64,000 bases of DNA from Curvularia sp. ZM96 (taxonomy: Eukaryota > Ascomycota > Dothideomycetes > Pleosporales > Pleosporaceae), in contig JAJGBQ010000003.1 in NCBI GenBank assembly GCA_022457065.1, positions 2,170,001 through 2,234,000 of the forward strand, in the 5' to 3' direction. The notes beneath the pieces are model-generated. The model made no database searches. It was not told the DNA's origin and saw nothing but the letters and a program-made list of their open reading frames with translations. The translations under genes were made by a program, and so were the position numbers. Positions 10,258-22,036 of this stretch are shown piece after piece. The number at the start of each line of letters is the position of its first letter. Position 1 is the first letter of the stretch.

Positions 10258-12283
10258 TCAATATCTGGACTCGTCATCTGAGTCGGCGCGCGCCTGTCGA
10301 GCGCCCTCCCGCTGCCTCTCGGTCCTTTGCTGCCTGCTGGCCACGTCTTGATCACGGCGGCCCAATCTACCACCGCCACGTCCTATGCCACTGCTCAGTA
10401 TACATACCTACTATACATCGGCTTTTGGGCTTTTGCAACAACAACACACACACACATACTGCAGCATGTACTTACTACTAGCCCGCTCCCGTCCGGCTCG
10501 TTGCTGCCCGGCGTTTGCCCGCATCCAGCGCTCGTCTAGTCCAAAGTCTATCTCGTCAGACTCGTAGGTGTAGTCGCTCTGGCCGCCGCTTCCCCCTCCT
10601 CCTCGCCTACTACGGCTCCTGTGACGTTTGTTGGTGACTCCGCGGCCTCCCGGCGTTTGTGAATACATGCCTTGGTGTCGTTCCCCCGCGGCCCCATAAC
10701 GTGACGTGGAGTTGGGCTCCGTGGCTTGCCTCTTCTCCATCTTATCTGAATCATGTCCCCCATCATCCAGATCGGGAACATCGATTCCATATCCTCGCAT
10801 ACATGCAGCGGCCAAGCCGCTAACACCATGTGGCATTGGACCGAATTCTGGTCGAACCACACCATGCTGAGGGTACATTCTCACGCCCGTTGGTCTAGCC
10901 ATGCGTCCTTCTAGCGGCGGCGAGCCATTCATCATGTACCCGCCTTGGCCCAATCCGGTGGCAGCGAACGAGGGCTGTGCGGGGATCTGCGCCTCACCCC
11001 TCTGACGACGTTCCCATCTCATGTCATCGAACCGCTCATCCAGCGCATCCAGCAGCTCATTCTTGAAACTTTGTAGTTGCCGATGTAGTTTCTTCCCCTC
11101 TTTCTTGTCCTTTTCCCTCTGGTTCTGGGCTTTATCGTCATCGTCGCCCTCGCCTTTCCGGCACTGGGTGTGATCTCCACAGTCTCGGCCCACGTCGTCT
11201 TTCAATACATACCGTATCTCGCCGCTTGTGTACTCGTGCTGTTCGCCCTCTGACTCACTGCCAACTTTTTGACGACTGTCACGTGCACGATACAGGACTC
11301 GCTGTCCTTTTCGACAACGGCAACCTGTAGTACAGGTGCACGCGTCAAGAAAAGCATCACCATTCAGCCATTCATGGCCCCATGGCGTGATCTTGTTACG
11401 TGATGGTTGTTCGCAATTACGATGTGTCGACGTTTGCTGATCTGCATGCGGCTCCGGTGATTTTCTTGCTCTCTTCACGTCTGCATACGCCCCCATGGGT
11501 ACATGTTCGTAGTGGCCCGGCCGTCCTCGCGGCATCGACTGTGGTGACGGTCTACTGTTACTGGACAGCGAACTCGGCCGTGGACCAGGGTAACTTGAAA
11601 AGGCATCGGCCATGCCTGCGCCCATCATTCCGGCTTCGCCGGGCCCAGCTAAATTAGGGTTTGAAGTATATTCTGGAGGCATGCCGTATGGCTGCTGCGT
11701 TCTTCCAAAGCCATTTGCTGACATGTTCATCGGCATACCTGCGTATCCGCCTACCCCGGGCATCTCAGGCGCAGACCTGGGTCTCGTATCGAGAGGATCG
11801 TGTCGCTCAAATGCGCCTGTTTGTCCCATCGTATCCATGCCGACAGGGTTCCCTTTGACTCCTCCCCGGCGTCTTCTCATTCCATCATCCATCATCATCT
11901 CAGCTGTCATAGTCTCGCCATCTTCGCTACCTTCCTCGGCTATGTCGATGTCTGTTCCTCCATCATGTCCGTAGCGCGTTTTGTTCCATCCTCGCCTTGC
12001 CCGTGCTCGTCCTCCAACGTACGGTGTGTATACAGGACCAGCAGCACCGCGAGTATAGGGATCAGATCGTGAACGAGCGTAAGACGGGGGTGGGTGAACT
12101 GTGAATGCCGTGCCTGGAGACAAGGAACAATACAAAGTTTCAGTAAGTCTTGGGGGAAGGTGGGCCGGTGTGAAGAGACAGAAGGGGCAAAAGAAAATCT
12201 TCTTTACCTGGAGGAACCAGCACTTTGCCTCTTGGTGCGCTGACCTGGACGAGAGGCGGGGGCGTCGAGTGCGACGAGCCCAT
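10258..12283 (-). CDS. Large low-complexity fungal protein, unknown function
   Basis: Three exons: 12283-12208, 12113-10476 and 10382-10258, giving 612 aa. The start MGSSHSTPPP gives an N-terminal Gly-2, a possible myristoylation context (inference only). Much of the protein is Gly/Met/Pro-rich and disordered, with RARAR and other basic patches. One segment stands out around the middle: WGHEWLNGDAFLDACTCTTGCRCRKGQ, a short Cys cluster (CTCTTGCRC) followed by a basic run. A charged helical stretch follows (EKDKKEGKKLHRQLQSFKNELLDALDERFDDM), possibly a coiled coil. The C-terminus is an RS-like basic tract ending DSDDESRY. No family is recognised. The gene has a 1.7-kb upstream spacer. Confidence 0.72.
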
Positions 12284-14024
12284 TTTCTTACTCTGAACAA
12301 GTCCGAAACAGAGAATCCTAGCTGAATGAAGACGAGAAAAAAAAGCAAAAATTACGCCTACATGCGATGAAGGGAAATAGTCAAGACGACAACGATACCA
12401 CATTAGTCGAAGCGAAAGAGAGAGAGGGAGAGAGAGACAAAAAGGAGAAAACGAAATACACGCTCATCCCTCCTCCTGAACGAAAACACACGGTGACTTT
12501 GTTTGCTCAAACTCGACTTGGCACGCACACTGCAGTGTCACCGTCCCTTCCATCGTAGGAATGCTCCGTAGAGGGGAAAAAAACGTTGCACAGCATACCC
12601 TATGTTTTCGTGTCCACTGGCTAGCCTGTTTATTCGTTTCATTCCGTTCGCCAGAGTTTGCTCATCATCATCATCATTGACGTGTATCACGCCTTTCGTC
12701 TTTCAACGGTTTGTATGATACAATCCACGTGATCTACATATGTATATACTCCTATAGTTAACTAGATAGCTAACGAACAAAGTTTCCTTCCTAGTATGTA
12801 GTAGCCTATGTAAGGGAAAAAAACAAAAAGAAAAGAACCACATGTCATCCAAGGAATCCAAGAAATCTAGCCTTGACCCCCTTTTTTTTCCTTTTCTTTT
12901 TCTTTCTCCTGCTTTCCGGTTGATGACCCCTCTCTTCCGGTGTGTTCGTTTCTTTCCTTTCTTTTTTACAGCTGCTGGGCGGTCTGGAAAACCCCTCTTT
13001 TCTTAGCTTTGCATTCTTAGCTGTGTACTATTTCTTTTCTTTTTTTTCGGAGCGAAGAACGCCCCCTTTTTTGAAGTTGCTTTTTTTTTAATTTCAGGTG
13101 AGTTGCGGGGTAGTTGAAAGGGGAGAGGAGTAAAAAGAAAAGAAAAGACAGAAAAGGAAAATAGAATAACTAAGGATTTCACCGACTTGTTGGAACCTGG
13201 AAAAATTCGGTAGGAGGCGATATCAGAAGATGGATAATTTTTGATGTGTGGGATCGAGAATATGGATGATTGGATTATGTAAATGATATGTTTGGAACTC
13301 CCAATCGCGTGTGTTGCTGCTGTACTGTAACATGGTATGCAGACGCGTGTTGTTTGTTTTCCCCGCAAAACGGAGCTGGGAAATATGGACAACTCAACGT
13401 GCGCTATATGTCGAGTTGAGCACCACATAGTCGAAATCACCACACATTACAAACAAAAACTCCCATAGACTGAGCATACTAAATCATTTATTCGCATACA
13501 CACACTTTCCTTCAGCTTGCTAGCAAACTTCTCCACTACATCATCATCGCTAATCAGATCATTACGCAGAATCTCATGGTCCCATAGCCTGCCAACGCCA
13601 AAGCCATCCAATACCCAGTCAACACAAATAAAAAAGAAGCAGGGAAGAGAAGAGAAGGAGAAGCAGAAGAAATCAAACAAGACAAAAACACACAGCTAGG
13701 AAATGCTAGACAGCAACCTTCACGCGACTACCACCACACGTCGCGCCTCTCCAATAGGGTAATTAACACGCGCATACAAAATGAAATCGAGTCGCTTCGG
13801 TTAGCGTACGGGCGTGCTTGACTCGGGAAGTGGACGCACAGCACCCACACCCGTCATGCTTCGTTTTGCCTTCTTCCCTCTCCAAAGCCCCAATCTGAGT
13901 CGGCACCAAAATGAAGCATGTTGGCGAAGTTAAAACGCAAGGAGATGCCAGTAAGTAAGAGGAAATGTCCAAGAAAAGGAGTAGAGCAAGTGGGTATCGA
14001 TGATGAAGAGGAAGAACACAACTT
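12284..14024. other. Intergenic, pyrimidine/purine-tract-rich
   Basis: About 1.74 kb between the start of the 612-aa protein gene and the 3' end of BUD4. It contains purine-rich leader sequence (about 12,400-12,450), an ATC trinucleotide run near 12,665 and long T/C tracts (about 12,880-13,090). No domain-bearing frame was found. It most likely holds the promoter and long 5' UTR of the minus-strand gene and the 3' UTR of BUD4. Confidence 0.5.
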
Positions 14025-17000
14025 TTAGAAGATCATCGACCGAACTTGATCTCGGCGTCCCATCTTTGCCGCAGACTCCTGCGTTCGCGGCCTTGGAGGT
14101 GGTGCATGCGACATGCGCATGTCCTTCAGAGGCAGTGCTGGTGCGTGTGATTGTGTCCGAGCATGACCCTTGCCAGGAGCAGGACCTGGCCTGCCGGGCT
14201 GGACATCGTGTGATTGGGTACGTGCGTGGACGGGGCGGTCGCCATTTGAGCTTGGAGCGGACGAGCCCAGCTGCGCTCGCTCCTTGCGTTCACGGCGCTC
14301 CTTCTCGAGAACCATGGCGGCCCAGCCCTTGTTCTGAGCAATGTCCTTGCCGACGGTTTCGGAAAGAACCTTCATCCAGGCTTCCTTTTGTTCACGACTG
14401 TCGGCGTAGAAGTCAATGACCTCACCGTTGGCGAAGCGGATACGGAATCCTTCTTCGACAAACATATAGCCTTCTTCGTCTTCAGCGAAGCCTGACTTCC
14501 TGCGGCCTCCACTCTTGGTCGAGGATGGCTGTTGGAGAGCAGACTTGTCATCCATGAGCTTCGAAGCCTTCGCGAGGTTGATGGTAGCGCGTGGCTGGCG
14601 AGTGGATTCGTGGTACGCAGTGAGCTTTGTGCCTTCCAAGCGGAAGAATCGACGACGCCAGTACTAGGCTATGTTAGTGTGTTGTTCTGGACTATGTTTG
14701 TAGTAGACACTTACTGGGCAATCACCACCTTGTTGGCTCAGAGTACCCTCAAAGCTAATGTCCTTGACCTGTTCGGCCTCCTTGAGCTCGCGAATGCAAG
14801 CATTCATGCTCTTGGGCATGTCCTCGTCCTTGGAGTTCTTTGGCTTTGGCACGTAAAGCAATTGAAGAGTGAGCTTGCCGACCCGGTAAGGTGGGCGGCG
14901 TACGACACCGCCACGCTTGCTCTTCACACTGCTTCCGCCCGTGTTGTCGACAGCCCACTCGTTGAAGCAAGGCACATCAACAGTAAGTGGTCGACCGTAA
15001 GCTTGGTTCTCGTAGTTGCCGAGGCAAACATAGGCACGGGCAAAGGAGCCGTCAGAACCAACCAGGTCATGGAGGAGATCCCAGGCAGTTGCCTGGTAGT
15101 TGCGCTTAGCAGCGGCCTGGGCCTCTTGCTGCTCCTGAAGAGCAAGACGATCAGCCTCTTCTTGAGCCTTGCGCTCCTGCTCCTTTCTCTTCTTGGGCGA
15201 TGAGAGGAGGTTGCGGAATGCAGAGTGTGACTTTTTGTGGTTGACAATCTTGGAGGGGGGTGCAACAACCTGTTGCACGGCCGGAGGCTCCAGCTTCGTC
15301 TGGAGAGTGAGCTGGAACTCGAGGTCGTCAAGCACCACAAGCTCGAACTCTTGACCAATCGGGGCCGACTGGGAGAGCTCTAGCCAAGACGTGGTAACAC
15401 AGTGGAGGCCGTTGTCAAGAGTGAGTTGGAAGTTGACGCGCTCCTTCTTAGGAAGGGGAAGGTCCAGGTCCTTGACACCAACCACCTTGACGAAGACTCT
15501 ACCGCGCTCCTCACCATCCTCGAACTCGTCATCGGCACCCTGTTCGTTAACAGAGTTGAGACCGCCAACAGCCGAGTCTTGACCAGGAAGGGGGGGTACA
15601 GGGCCTTCGGAAGTCCTGGTACGGCGACCGGACGCTGTGCGAATGCTCTTGCGTCGAGCTTTGCCATTCCAGGGCTCCTTCGTCCAAGGCTTGCGCTCAG
15701 CACTAGCCTTGCGAGTGCCTGTTTTGGGGACGACTAGGTCAGGCGCAGCGTCGCTTGAAGCGGGAGGCTTCTCGTCACTAAATTGTCGGCTGCTGGCAAC
15801 GACCACCTTGGTGTTCTCACGCATCATGTATCCCTTCTGTACACGGCTGTTAGCAAAACGGTTCGAATTCAAGCAACAAAGACCTCTTACCTTTTGTGCC
15901 GCAATGATGTGATCAAACTCCTTGTCAAGGCCAAAGCTAAGGTCGTTTGAGTCATCACCAAGGTTGAGATCCAACATGCGTCTCTCCCTAGTTGTAACGC
16001 TAAGCTGTGAATCTTCATCATCCACATGACCCATCTCGAGGCTCATAGATTGGCGTTTGGGGCTTCGCTCAGGCACGGGAGGAGCATATCCACCACTGAC
16101 ATGGCGACGAGTAGCTGCCATGTCCACCTCGTCGGGGATGAGCGACGGTCGGGTCTTCAACCTTCCTCCTTCACCTCGGATGGTAGCCTCACGCTGGGGC
16201 ACCTCGATCTCCTCTTGGGGAAGGGGAGATTGGGGCATGGGGTGCCGAATCACAGAGTCTGGAGTGCTAGGTTCCGACAATGCAGACTCATCCTGAGCGT
16301 CGCCTGCATCGGGGGTAACCGGTCGCTGGAGCGCGTCGCGCATAGCGGTCAGCTTGGGAGCGTTGTCGAGTGGAGTTGCAGGTGTATCTGATGCAGGCTT
16401 CTCGGGATCGAGGCTAAGATCCATTTCCTTGCTGTCGAGATCGGCAAACATTTCATCTTGCTTGGTTTGCTTCTCCTCTACTGCAGGGGAAGAGGGAGCG
16501 ACAGTCGGTGTTGGAGGGCCAGAAGAGTCAATGGTGCTCTGAGAGGTCGGCTGCTCCTCAGGCTGAGGAGAGTATTGACTGTTGTCGTCGTCCTCATCAT
16601 CGGACATGGGCGGCATAGGATGGTGGATGACAGAGGAGTCACGCTCGTAGTCTTCGAGTTCAGACATGGAGCTACCGTCTGGGTCCACTGTGTCGTCGTG
16701 ATCGCCCTGTGTCAAGTCCCCGTAGCTGTACGCATCCACCACGCTGTCGGCCTCACTCTGAGAGACACCAGACACCTGCCGTGGGTGCTCATCAAAGTTG
16801 GAGGAGACCTCGCGGGAGGGGATGGGAACATCAGGATCCAAGTCGGCGAGGTCGCCGTAGCTGCGCTCAGGGCTATCCTCTGGGTCGAAGTGACTATATT
16901 CCACCTCAGAATCTTCCTCTTCATCACCCTCAAAATTGCGGCTCTTAACACGACGCAGGATGGAGTCGCGTGAGATGCGCGGCGCCAACCTCGGCTCGTC

Positions 17001-18569
17001 AGCACCAAGCTCGGATTGATCAATGTCAGCCTCTGTGGGTTCCTCGTCCATTTGCTTGGCCTTCCTGTTCTGCATCTCCTGTGTTGGTGTGCTTGTGTCG
17101 CGGTCGTTGTCGAAGTTCATCAAACGCAGGCGGTCCTCGAGAGTCATGGAAACTTCACGCATGTTGAGGAGGTCGTGCTTGGAGATGCCAGCAGCTTGTG
17201 GAAGCTGAGGAAGAGACCGTCGCCTGTCATTCACTCGCTCCGCAGCATTGGACAAGCCGATGCTCGAGTCGCGGCGCCGGCTGCCTTCTTGGGCTGGGAA
17301 GCCGGGAAGGGGAGGAAGCGGCCTAGCATCACTGTCGGATGCTATGGAGCCTAGGCGCGATGTGTTCCTCGGACCGTTGGGGTTAGCAGATGGCATAGGA
17401 CTGTTGTCACGAGCGTCGAAGACGTCGTCGTAATCGTCAGTGAGCGAGGTGTTGGCAGCGTCTGGGCTCATGTGGCGCCAGTCCTCGGGCAGGACAACGG
17501 GTGTCTTCTCAGTGTCCTCGAGAGAAGCGTCGAAGCTGTCGTCTTGGTCGAAGCTCATGTCCTCCTCAGTCTCGTCCTCCTCCGAGTCGTAGCTGCCGTC
17601 CCGTGACGCAGTCGTTACAGATGGATCGGGAGTGACCATCTCGAACTCTGTGATTTGAGGAGGCCGAGTATCGAAGGTCACACTCTTAGCATGGCGACGC
17701 AACGGCCTGGGAGTCTGCTGCACCATTTCCTCTTCGTCAGAGAAGACGGCACTGGAGTCGGTATTGTATTGTGGCGAGTTGAAGCGGCCGTTGCTGACGA
17801 GCGATGACTTTGTGGGAGAGGCGCGACCCTCTGGCGGCGGTGTCTTGGTCGGTGAAGAGAAGGACGACTGTGTGGGCAGCTTGGCTGGAGAGGTTTTTGA
17901 AGGACTGAGGATGGGGATCCTTGTTTGGCTGTCGGAGCGGTTGTGTGGGTGACCCATGGTGGGGCTGTTGTTGTTGTTGATGTTGCTCTGGACGACCGAG
18001 TTGAGCGGGCGCCCTGCCGCCAGTGGACGGTCTAGCGGCTGGACCAAGGTAGGGTCGTATTCGTTCTTCTGCTCGCGTGCGAAAATGGTGCTGTTTTTCA
18101 CACGTGACTGCTTCTTGAGGTTCTCGATCGAGTTGCGCTTGGGAGAAAGCGGTGTGCTGGCTTCCAGGTCGTTCTCTGACGTGTCGAAGCGGCTCTTGGG
18201 CGACGCCGTCTGCTCCTTCCAAAAGAGGCGGGGGCTGTGAGTGAATGGCGAAGAGTCACGGTATGGCGATGGCTCCTTGTTTAGTTGAATCTTCTGGAGG
18301 ATGCCGTTAGTTGCTTTTCGGGTTGACTGGGTATCCATGTGCACGTACCTTGGTTGACTGATTCCAGCTGGGCGAGTTCCTGCGATGCTCATGAGGGCCA
18401 ATCTCCGACAGTGGCCGGCCGCTGCCCTTGGTGGGCGAGCCGGTCGGCGTCTTGTTGATGCGCAGCGGCGACACCTGAGGCCATGGTTGTTAGTATGGTG
18501 TTGTATGCAGTCACGAGACCAGCGCGAGCGCCGTGTTAATGTAGTGCTTACCCCTTCGTTGCGCGACAT
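14025..18569 (-). CDS. BUD4: Bud-site selection / septin-associated anillin-like protein BUD4
   Basis: Five exons: 18569-18552, 18474-18349, 18293-15891, 15836-14715 and 14663-14025, giving 1435 aa. The first coding exon is six codons (MSRNEG). The N-terminal 900 residues are long, acidic and Ser/Pro-rich with many SP/TP sites (for example SPLRINKTPTGSPTK), consistent with CDK control. A C-terminal anillin-like homology region begins near residue 1010 (RVFVKVVGVKDLDLPLPKKERVNFQLTL). A PH domain follows from about residue 1224 (YWRRRFFRLEGTKLTAYHES ... EVIDFYADSREQKEAWM). In filamentous fungi Bud4 marks septation sites and organises septins and the contractile ring at the cortex. Exon joins restore the PH domain exactly at GDCP|YWRRR. 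Its neighbour MRH4 is divergent. Confidence 0.93.
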
Positions 18570-19024
18570 GTTTCCAGAGAGGCGGTCCTCGCTTGCAGAC
18601 AAAGAAATCTTTGTTTGTCAGCGGGCGGTACGCAGCGGACAATGGGCTGTCTCTCTCCGTCGAGGAGTCTAGCGCACAGCGGCAAGCCAAGTGCAGGCAG
18701 CGTGTGTGCGCGGGCGATGGAAGAGAAGCTAAACAAGTGACGGATGGCACACACGGAGCGCAGAGGCTGTTGTGCAAAGGAAAGGCGGAGGAGGAGAAGG
18801 TGTGTGGATGCGTGCGGTTTGATTTGGATTTGGGGCCGTGGGCGCTATCTAAGGTGTTGATAGCCGGGGTATGGAGATGTTAGGTGGTGTTGCTGCGGCA
18901 ACGAGCCGCATGTGGCTGGTGCGCATCGCAGCAGACGGAGCCTAGCGCCCAATTTTATCGCGACATCGCCCGTGCAGCCTTCGACGTCACCTCTCTTCTT
19001 CCCGCCGCTCGGACGCAAAAAATC

Positions 19025-20944
19025 ATGCTGCCGCGTCTGTCCTCCCGGTGTCCTTTTTGCGAGCTGAGGACGTTGCTGGGCCCGGCGCCGCTTCGTCGCC
19101 AGTCAATGCTGCACAGCCTTCAACCGCTCCAGCAGAGTCGCCTATACACCCAAAAGGAGCGCTATGGCAAAACTCAAATAGCCTCGTCCTCGCCCCCTCG
19201 GTCGAGGCGAACGCGTGATCCTCCTCGACCGTCGCGTATGGTACTTTCAGAAGATGTCGCGCGCACATCAGAGAGCAGGCCGAAGAAAAAGCCAGACGCC
19301 TTTTCCTACCTGAATCGCACAGAAGCCCCAAGAGGCCTGGAGCGCATGAGGCAGCAGAGAGAAGCACGCAGCAGCCGACCAGCCACCGGACGAGACCACA
19401 GCCGGACGCGGACAAGAGATGAGCCCTTCCATGCACTCAAAATGCAGAGTTCACTCCACCAGGTTCCTTACAGCGACCGCACTGCCATAAAACGCAAGAT
19501 TGACGAGTACGATTCTTTCGAAAAATTCCCCCTCGCCGACCAAACCTTGCGCGCAATCAAGGATGCGCTGCCCGGCCTCGAATACCGTAACCCTACGCCT
19601 GCGCAAGCCGTCGCCATACCCGCCTTGCTCGGCATTCAAAAGGCTGTGCGGGCTAAAGTAAAGACGAAGAAGACTGGCCCTGACGCCTTCCTACTGGCGG
19701 CCGAGACGGGTTCGGGCAAGACACTGGCATATCTTCTTCCGACGCTCGATGCCATCAAAGTAGAAGAGGCACGTGAGAAGGAGGAGGCCGAGGAACAGGC
19801 AAAGAAAGCAGCAGAGGAAGCAGCAGCAAAAGCCCATGACAAGCGAACAGACATGTTCGCTGCTGAAGAGCCGGAAATCAACAAGGCCGTCGACCCAGCA
19901 CGTCCACGAGCTATCGTTCTCGTCCCTTCTGCCGAGCTGGTTGCTCAGGTCGGAGCCGTCGCAAAGTCACTCTCGCATACGATCAAGTTTCGTGCCGCGC
20001 CCATTTCAGCCAAGATGTCTGCCACCGTGATTCGCAACCAGCTCTTCAACCCCAACGGTGTTGATGTTGTCATCAGCACGCCACCACTCCTTGCTAGTAT
20101 TGCTCAGAGCAACCCTAACATCCTCGCCCGTGTCACCCATCTTATCTGTGACGAAGCAGACTCCCTGTTCGACCGTTCGTTCAAAGAAAGCACGACCGAG
20201 ATCATCGAACGAGCCACTCCATCCCTCAAGAAGCTTGTTTTGTGCTCTGCCACTATTCCAAAATACCTCGACAAGTATCTAGCAGACAGGTTTCCCGATA
20301 TGCAGCGCCTCGTCACCCCGAACTTGCACGCCATTCCTCGAAGAGTACAGTTGGGTGTCGTGGATGTGAACAAGGACCCTTACCGTGGTAACAAGCTGCT
20401 TGCTTGCGCAGACACAATTTGGCAGATTGGCAAGGCTTCGGGTGATTACGATCCAAATGAGGGTAAGGAGGCCATCCCAGTGAAGCGTATCTTGGTCTTT
20501 GTAAATGAGCGCGAGGAGACCGAAGCGGTAGCCCAGTACCTCGTCAAGAAGGGCATCGATGCCCTAGCCTTCCACCGCGATACGGATCCTTCGCGCCAAG
20601 CCAAGATTCTCAAAGCCTTTACTAGCGATGCGTCTGCCCACGACTCCCAAGAACCCGTCGACAAAGCACCCATCAACTCCGAGCTTGCAAACAAGCGCAC
20701 GCTACCCAACACCAAGGTCATTGTGACCACAGATCTCGGCTCCAGAGGTATCGATACTGTTTCTGTCCGCCACGTCATTCTGTACGACGTCCCACATACT
20801 ACCATTGACTTTATTCACCGCCTCGGCCGAACTGGTCGAATGGGCAGGCGAGGAAGGGGCATTGTATTGCTCGGACCTGGCGACCGAGCAGATGTTGTAC
20901 GAGAAGTCCGAGAGGCCATGTTTAGGGGCGAGGCCCTGATTTGA
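19025..20944 (+). CDS. MRH4: Mitochondrial DEAD-box ATP-dependent RNA helicase MRH4
   Basis: Single exon, 639 aa from the ATG at 19025. An in-frame ATG at 18884 exists, but the 19025 start gives a basic, Ser/Arg-rich mitochondrial presequence (MLPRLSSRCPF...). Motifs in order: Q-motif region (YRNPTPAQAVAIPAL), Walker A (AAETGSGKT), Ia (VPSAELVAQV), Ib (ISTPP), DEAD as CDEAD (LICDEADSLFD), SAT (CSATIP), and the helicase C domain with ITTDLGSRGID-like VTTDLGSRGID and the HRLGRTGRMGRRG box. A charged Ala/Glu insertion (about residues 250-280) splits the N-domain, as in MRH4 proteins. The family acts in mitochondrial large-subunit ribosome assembly. uL14m, a mitochondrial ribosomal protein, is also in this window. 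Confidence 0.93.
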   Translation: MLPRLSSRCPFCELRTLLGPAPLRRQSMLHSLQPLQQSRLYTQKERYGKTQIASSSPPRSRRTRDPPRPSRMVLSEDVARTSESRPKKKPDAFSYLNRTEAPRGLERMRQQREARSSRPATGRDHSRTRTRDEPFHALKMQSSLHQVPYSDRTAIKRKIDEYDSFEKFPLADQTLRAIKDALPGLEYRNPTPAQAVAIPALLGIQKAVRAKVKTKKTGPDAFLLAAETGSGKTLAYLLPTLDAIKVEEAREKEEAEEQAKKAAEEAAAKAHDKRTDMFAAEEPEINKAVDPARPRAIVLVPSAELVAQVGAVAKSLSHTIKFRAAPISAKMSATVIRNQLFNPNGVDVVISTPPLLASIAQSNPNILARVTHLICDEADSLFDRSFKESTTEIIERATPSLKKLVLCSATIPKYLDKYLADRFPDMQRLVTPNLHAIPRRVQLGVVDVNKDPYRGNKLLACADTIWQIGKASGDYDPNEGKEAIPVKRILVFVNEREETEAVAQYLVKKGIDALAFHRDTDPSRQAKILKAFTSDASAHDSQEPVDKAPINSELANKRTLPNTKVIVTTDLGSRGIDTVSVRHVILYDVPHTTIDFIHRLGRTGRMGRRGRGIVLLGPGDRADVVREVREAMFRGEALI

Positions 20945-22036
20945 GAGAAAGATTTCATGTTGTACGATTACTGAGACGAAGAAAAGTTTTGTATATATAG
21001 ACTAGACATACCCAGAGAACAAGCAGGGTTTACGCATGATCCGTAGCATCTTCACTACGGCGTTTTACGATACACATAGAGATGAATGACGATAACGGTC
21101 ATGGCAATGCGAAAGCGAGTTTCTGATTCCCCGGCATCTCGTGCGCTTGTCAATTTTTTTTTGTTAACAGCAACACACACAAGCTTGATGACTATAGTGA
21201 AATTCTGTGTAAAGGCCGCTATACCTGTTTATTTTCTAGAAAAGGGTCCAGAGCATCTCCTGCTTCAGATAATAGGAACTGAGATCGTCCAACGGTATGC
21301 GGAGATGTTTTTTTCCATAGTACCTACATACGTTTGCGATGTTGGACTTGGATTCTATTGAAACATGATGGTGTTGTGTATTTTCTTTTTGTTGGGATTG
21401 TAAGGCTCGCTGTAATCTGCTGGAAATAGAAACTTTGACATTTTTCTGACAGGAAACAATCTTCTGACTATTGAGAGACTCCAAAATAGGATTATTGATC
21501 CCATGGTAGTACAGAATGCGAATCACAGCAGTAAATCATAGACTACGGATAACGTTCCCTTCCGCGCTATAATTTTAACCGACAAGATAACCGACGACCA
21601 GAAATGGGGAACAGGGTTGGCTTGCGTTTCAGGGAAACTAATCTATCTAGGTGTTTAACAATACTCTGAATATTGTTCCTGGTCCTGCTACGTGTCGCGC
21701 AGCTTTGGCTGTGACCAAGGATCGTTCATGTTGAGCTGACTAAATTCGGAAAAGCGGCCGACACACGACTGCGACTACGACTCATCGCGATGTAGTTGCC
21801 AGGGCAGTATCAGCCTCAATCATGATTACAAAGCTGTCGCTGACTCATGTTGTGCATTATGAAGCACCACCAGAAATGTACAGTAGCGACGGCCTGCAGC
21901 GCCGATCGGTATAGGTAAGCTGGGCGTCGGAACAAGCGAGCGTGTTCCTGTGGCGTTCCTGCGGCGTCCCTAGTGTACATGGCTCCATCCCATCGCCATC
22001 AGCTTGAACCATGTTTCCTCTCGATTGATCGCGAAC
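20945..22036. other. Intergenic, no gene seen
   Basis: About 1.1 kb with no frame showing domain resemblance. Base composition becomes more AT-rich than in the block to the left, marking the change from housekeeping to accessory sequence. Confidence 0.5.

Noticed and set aside
15169..17433. Many plus-strand open frames opposite BUD4
   Set aside because: They are antisense shadows of a long acidic Ser/Pro-rich coding exon.
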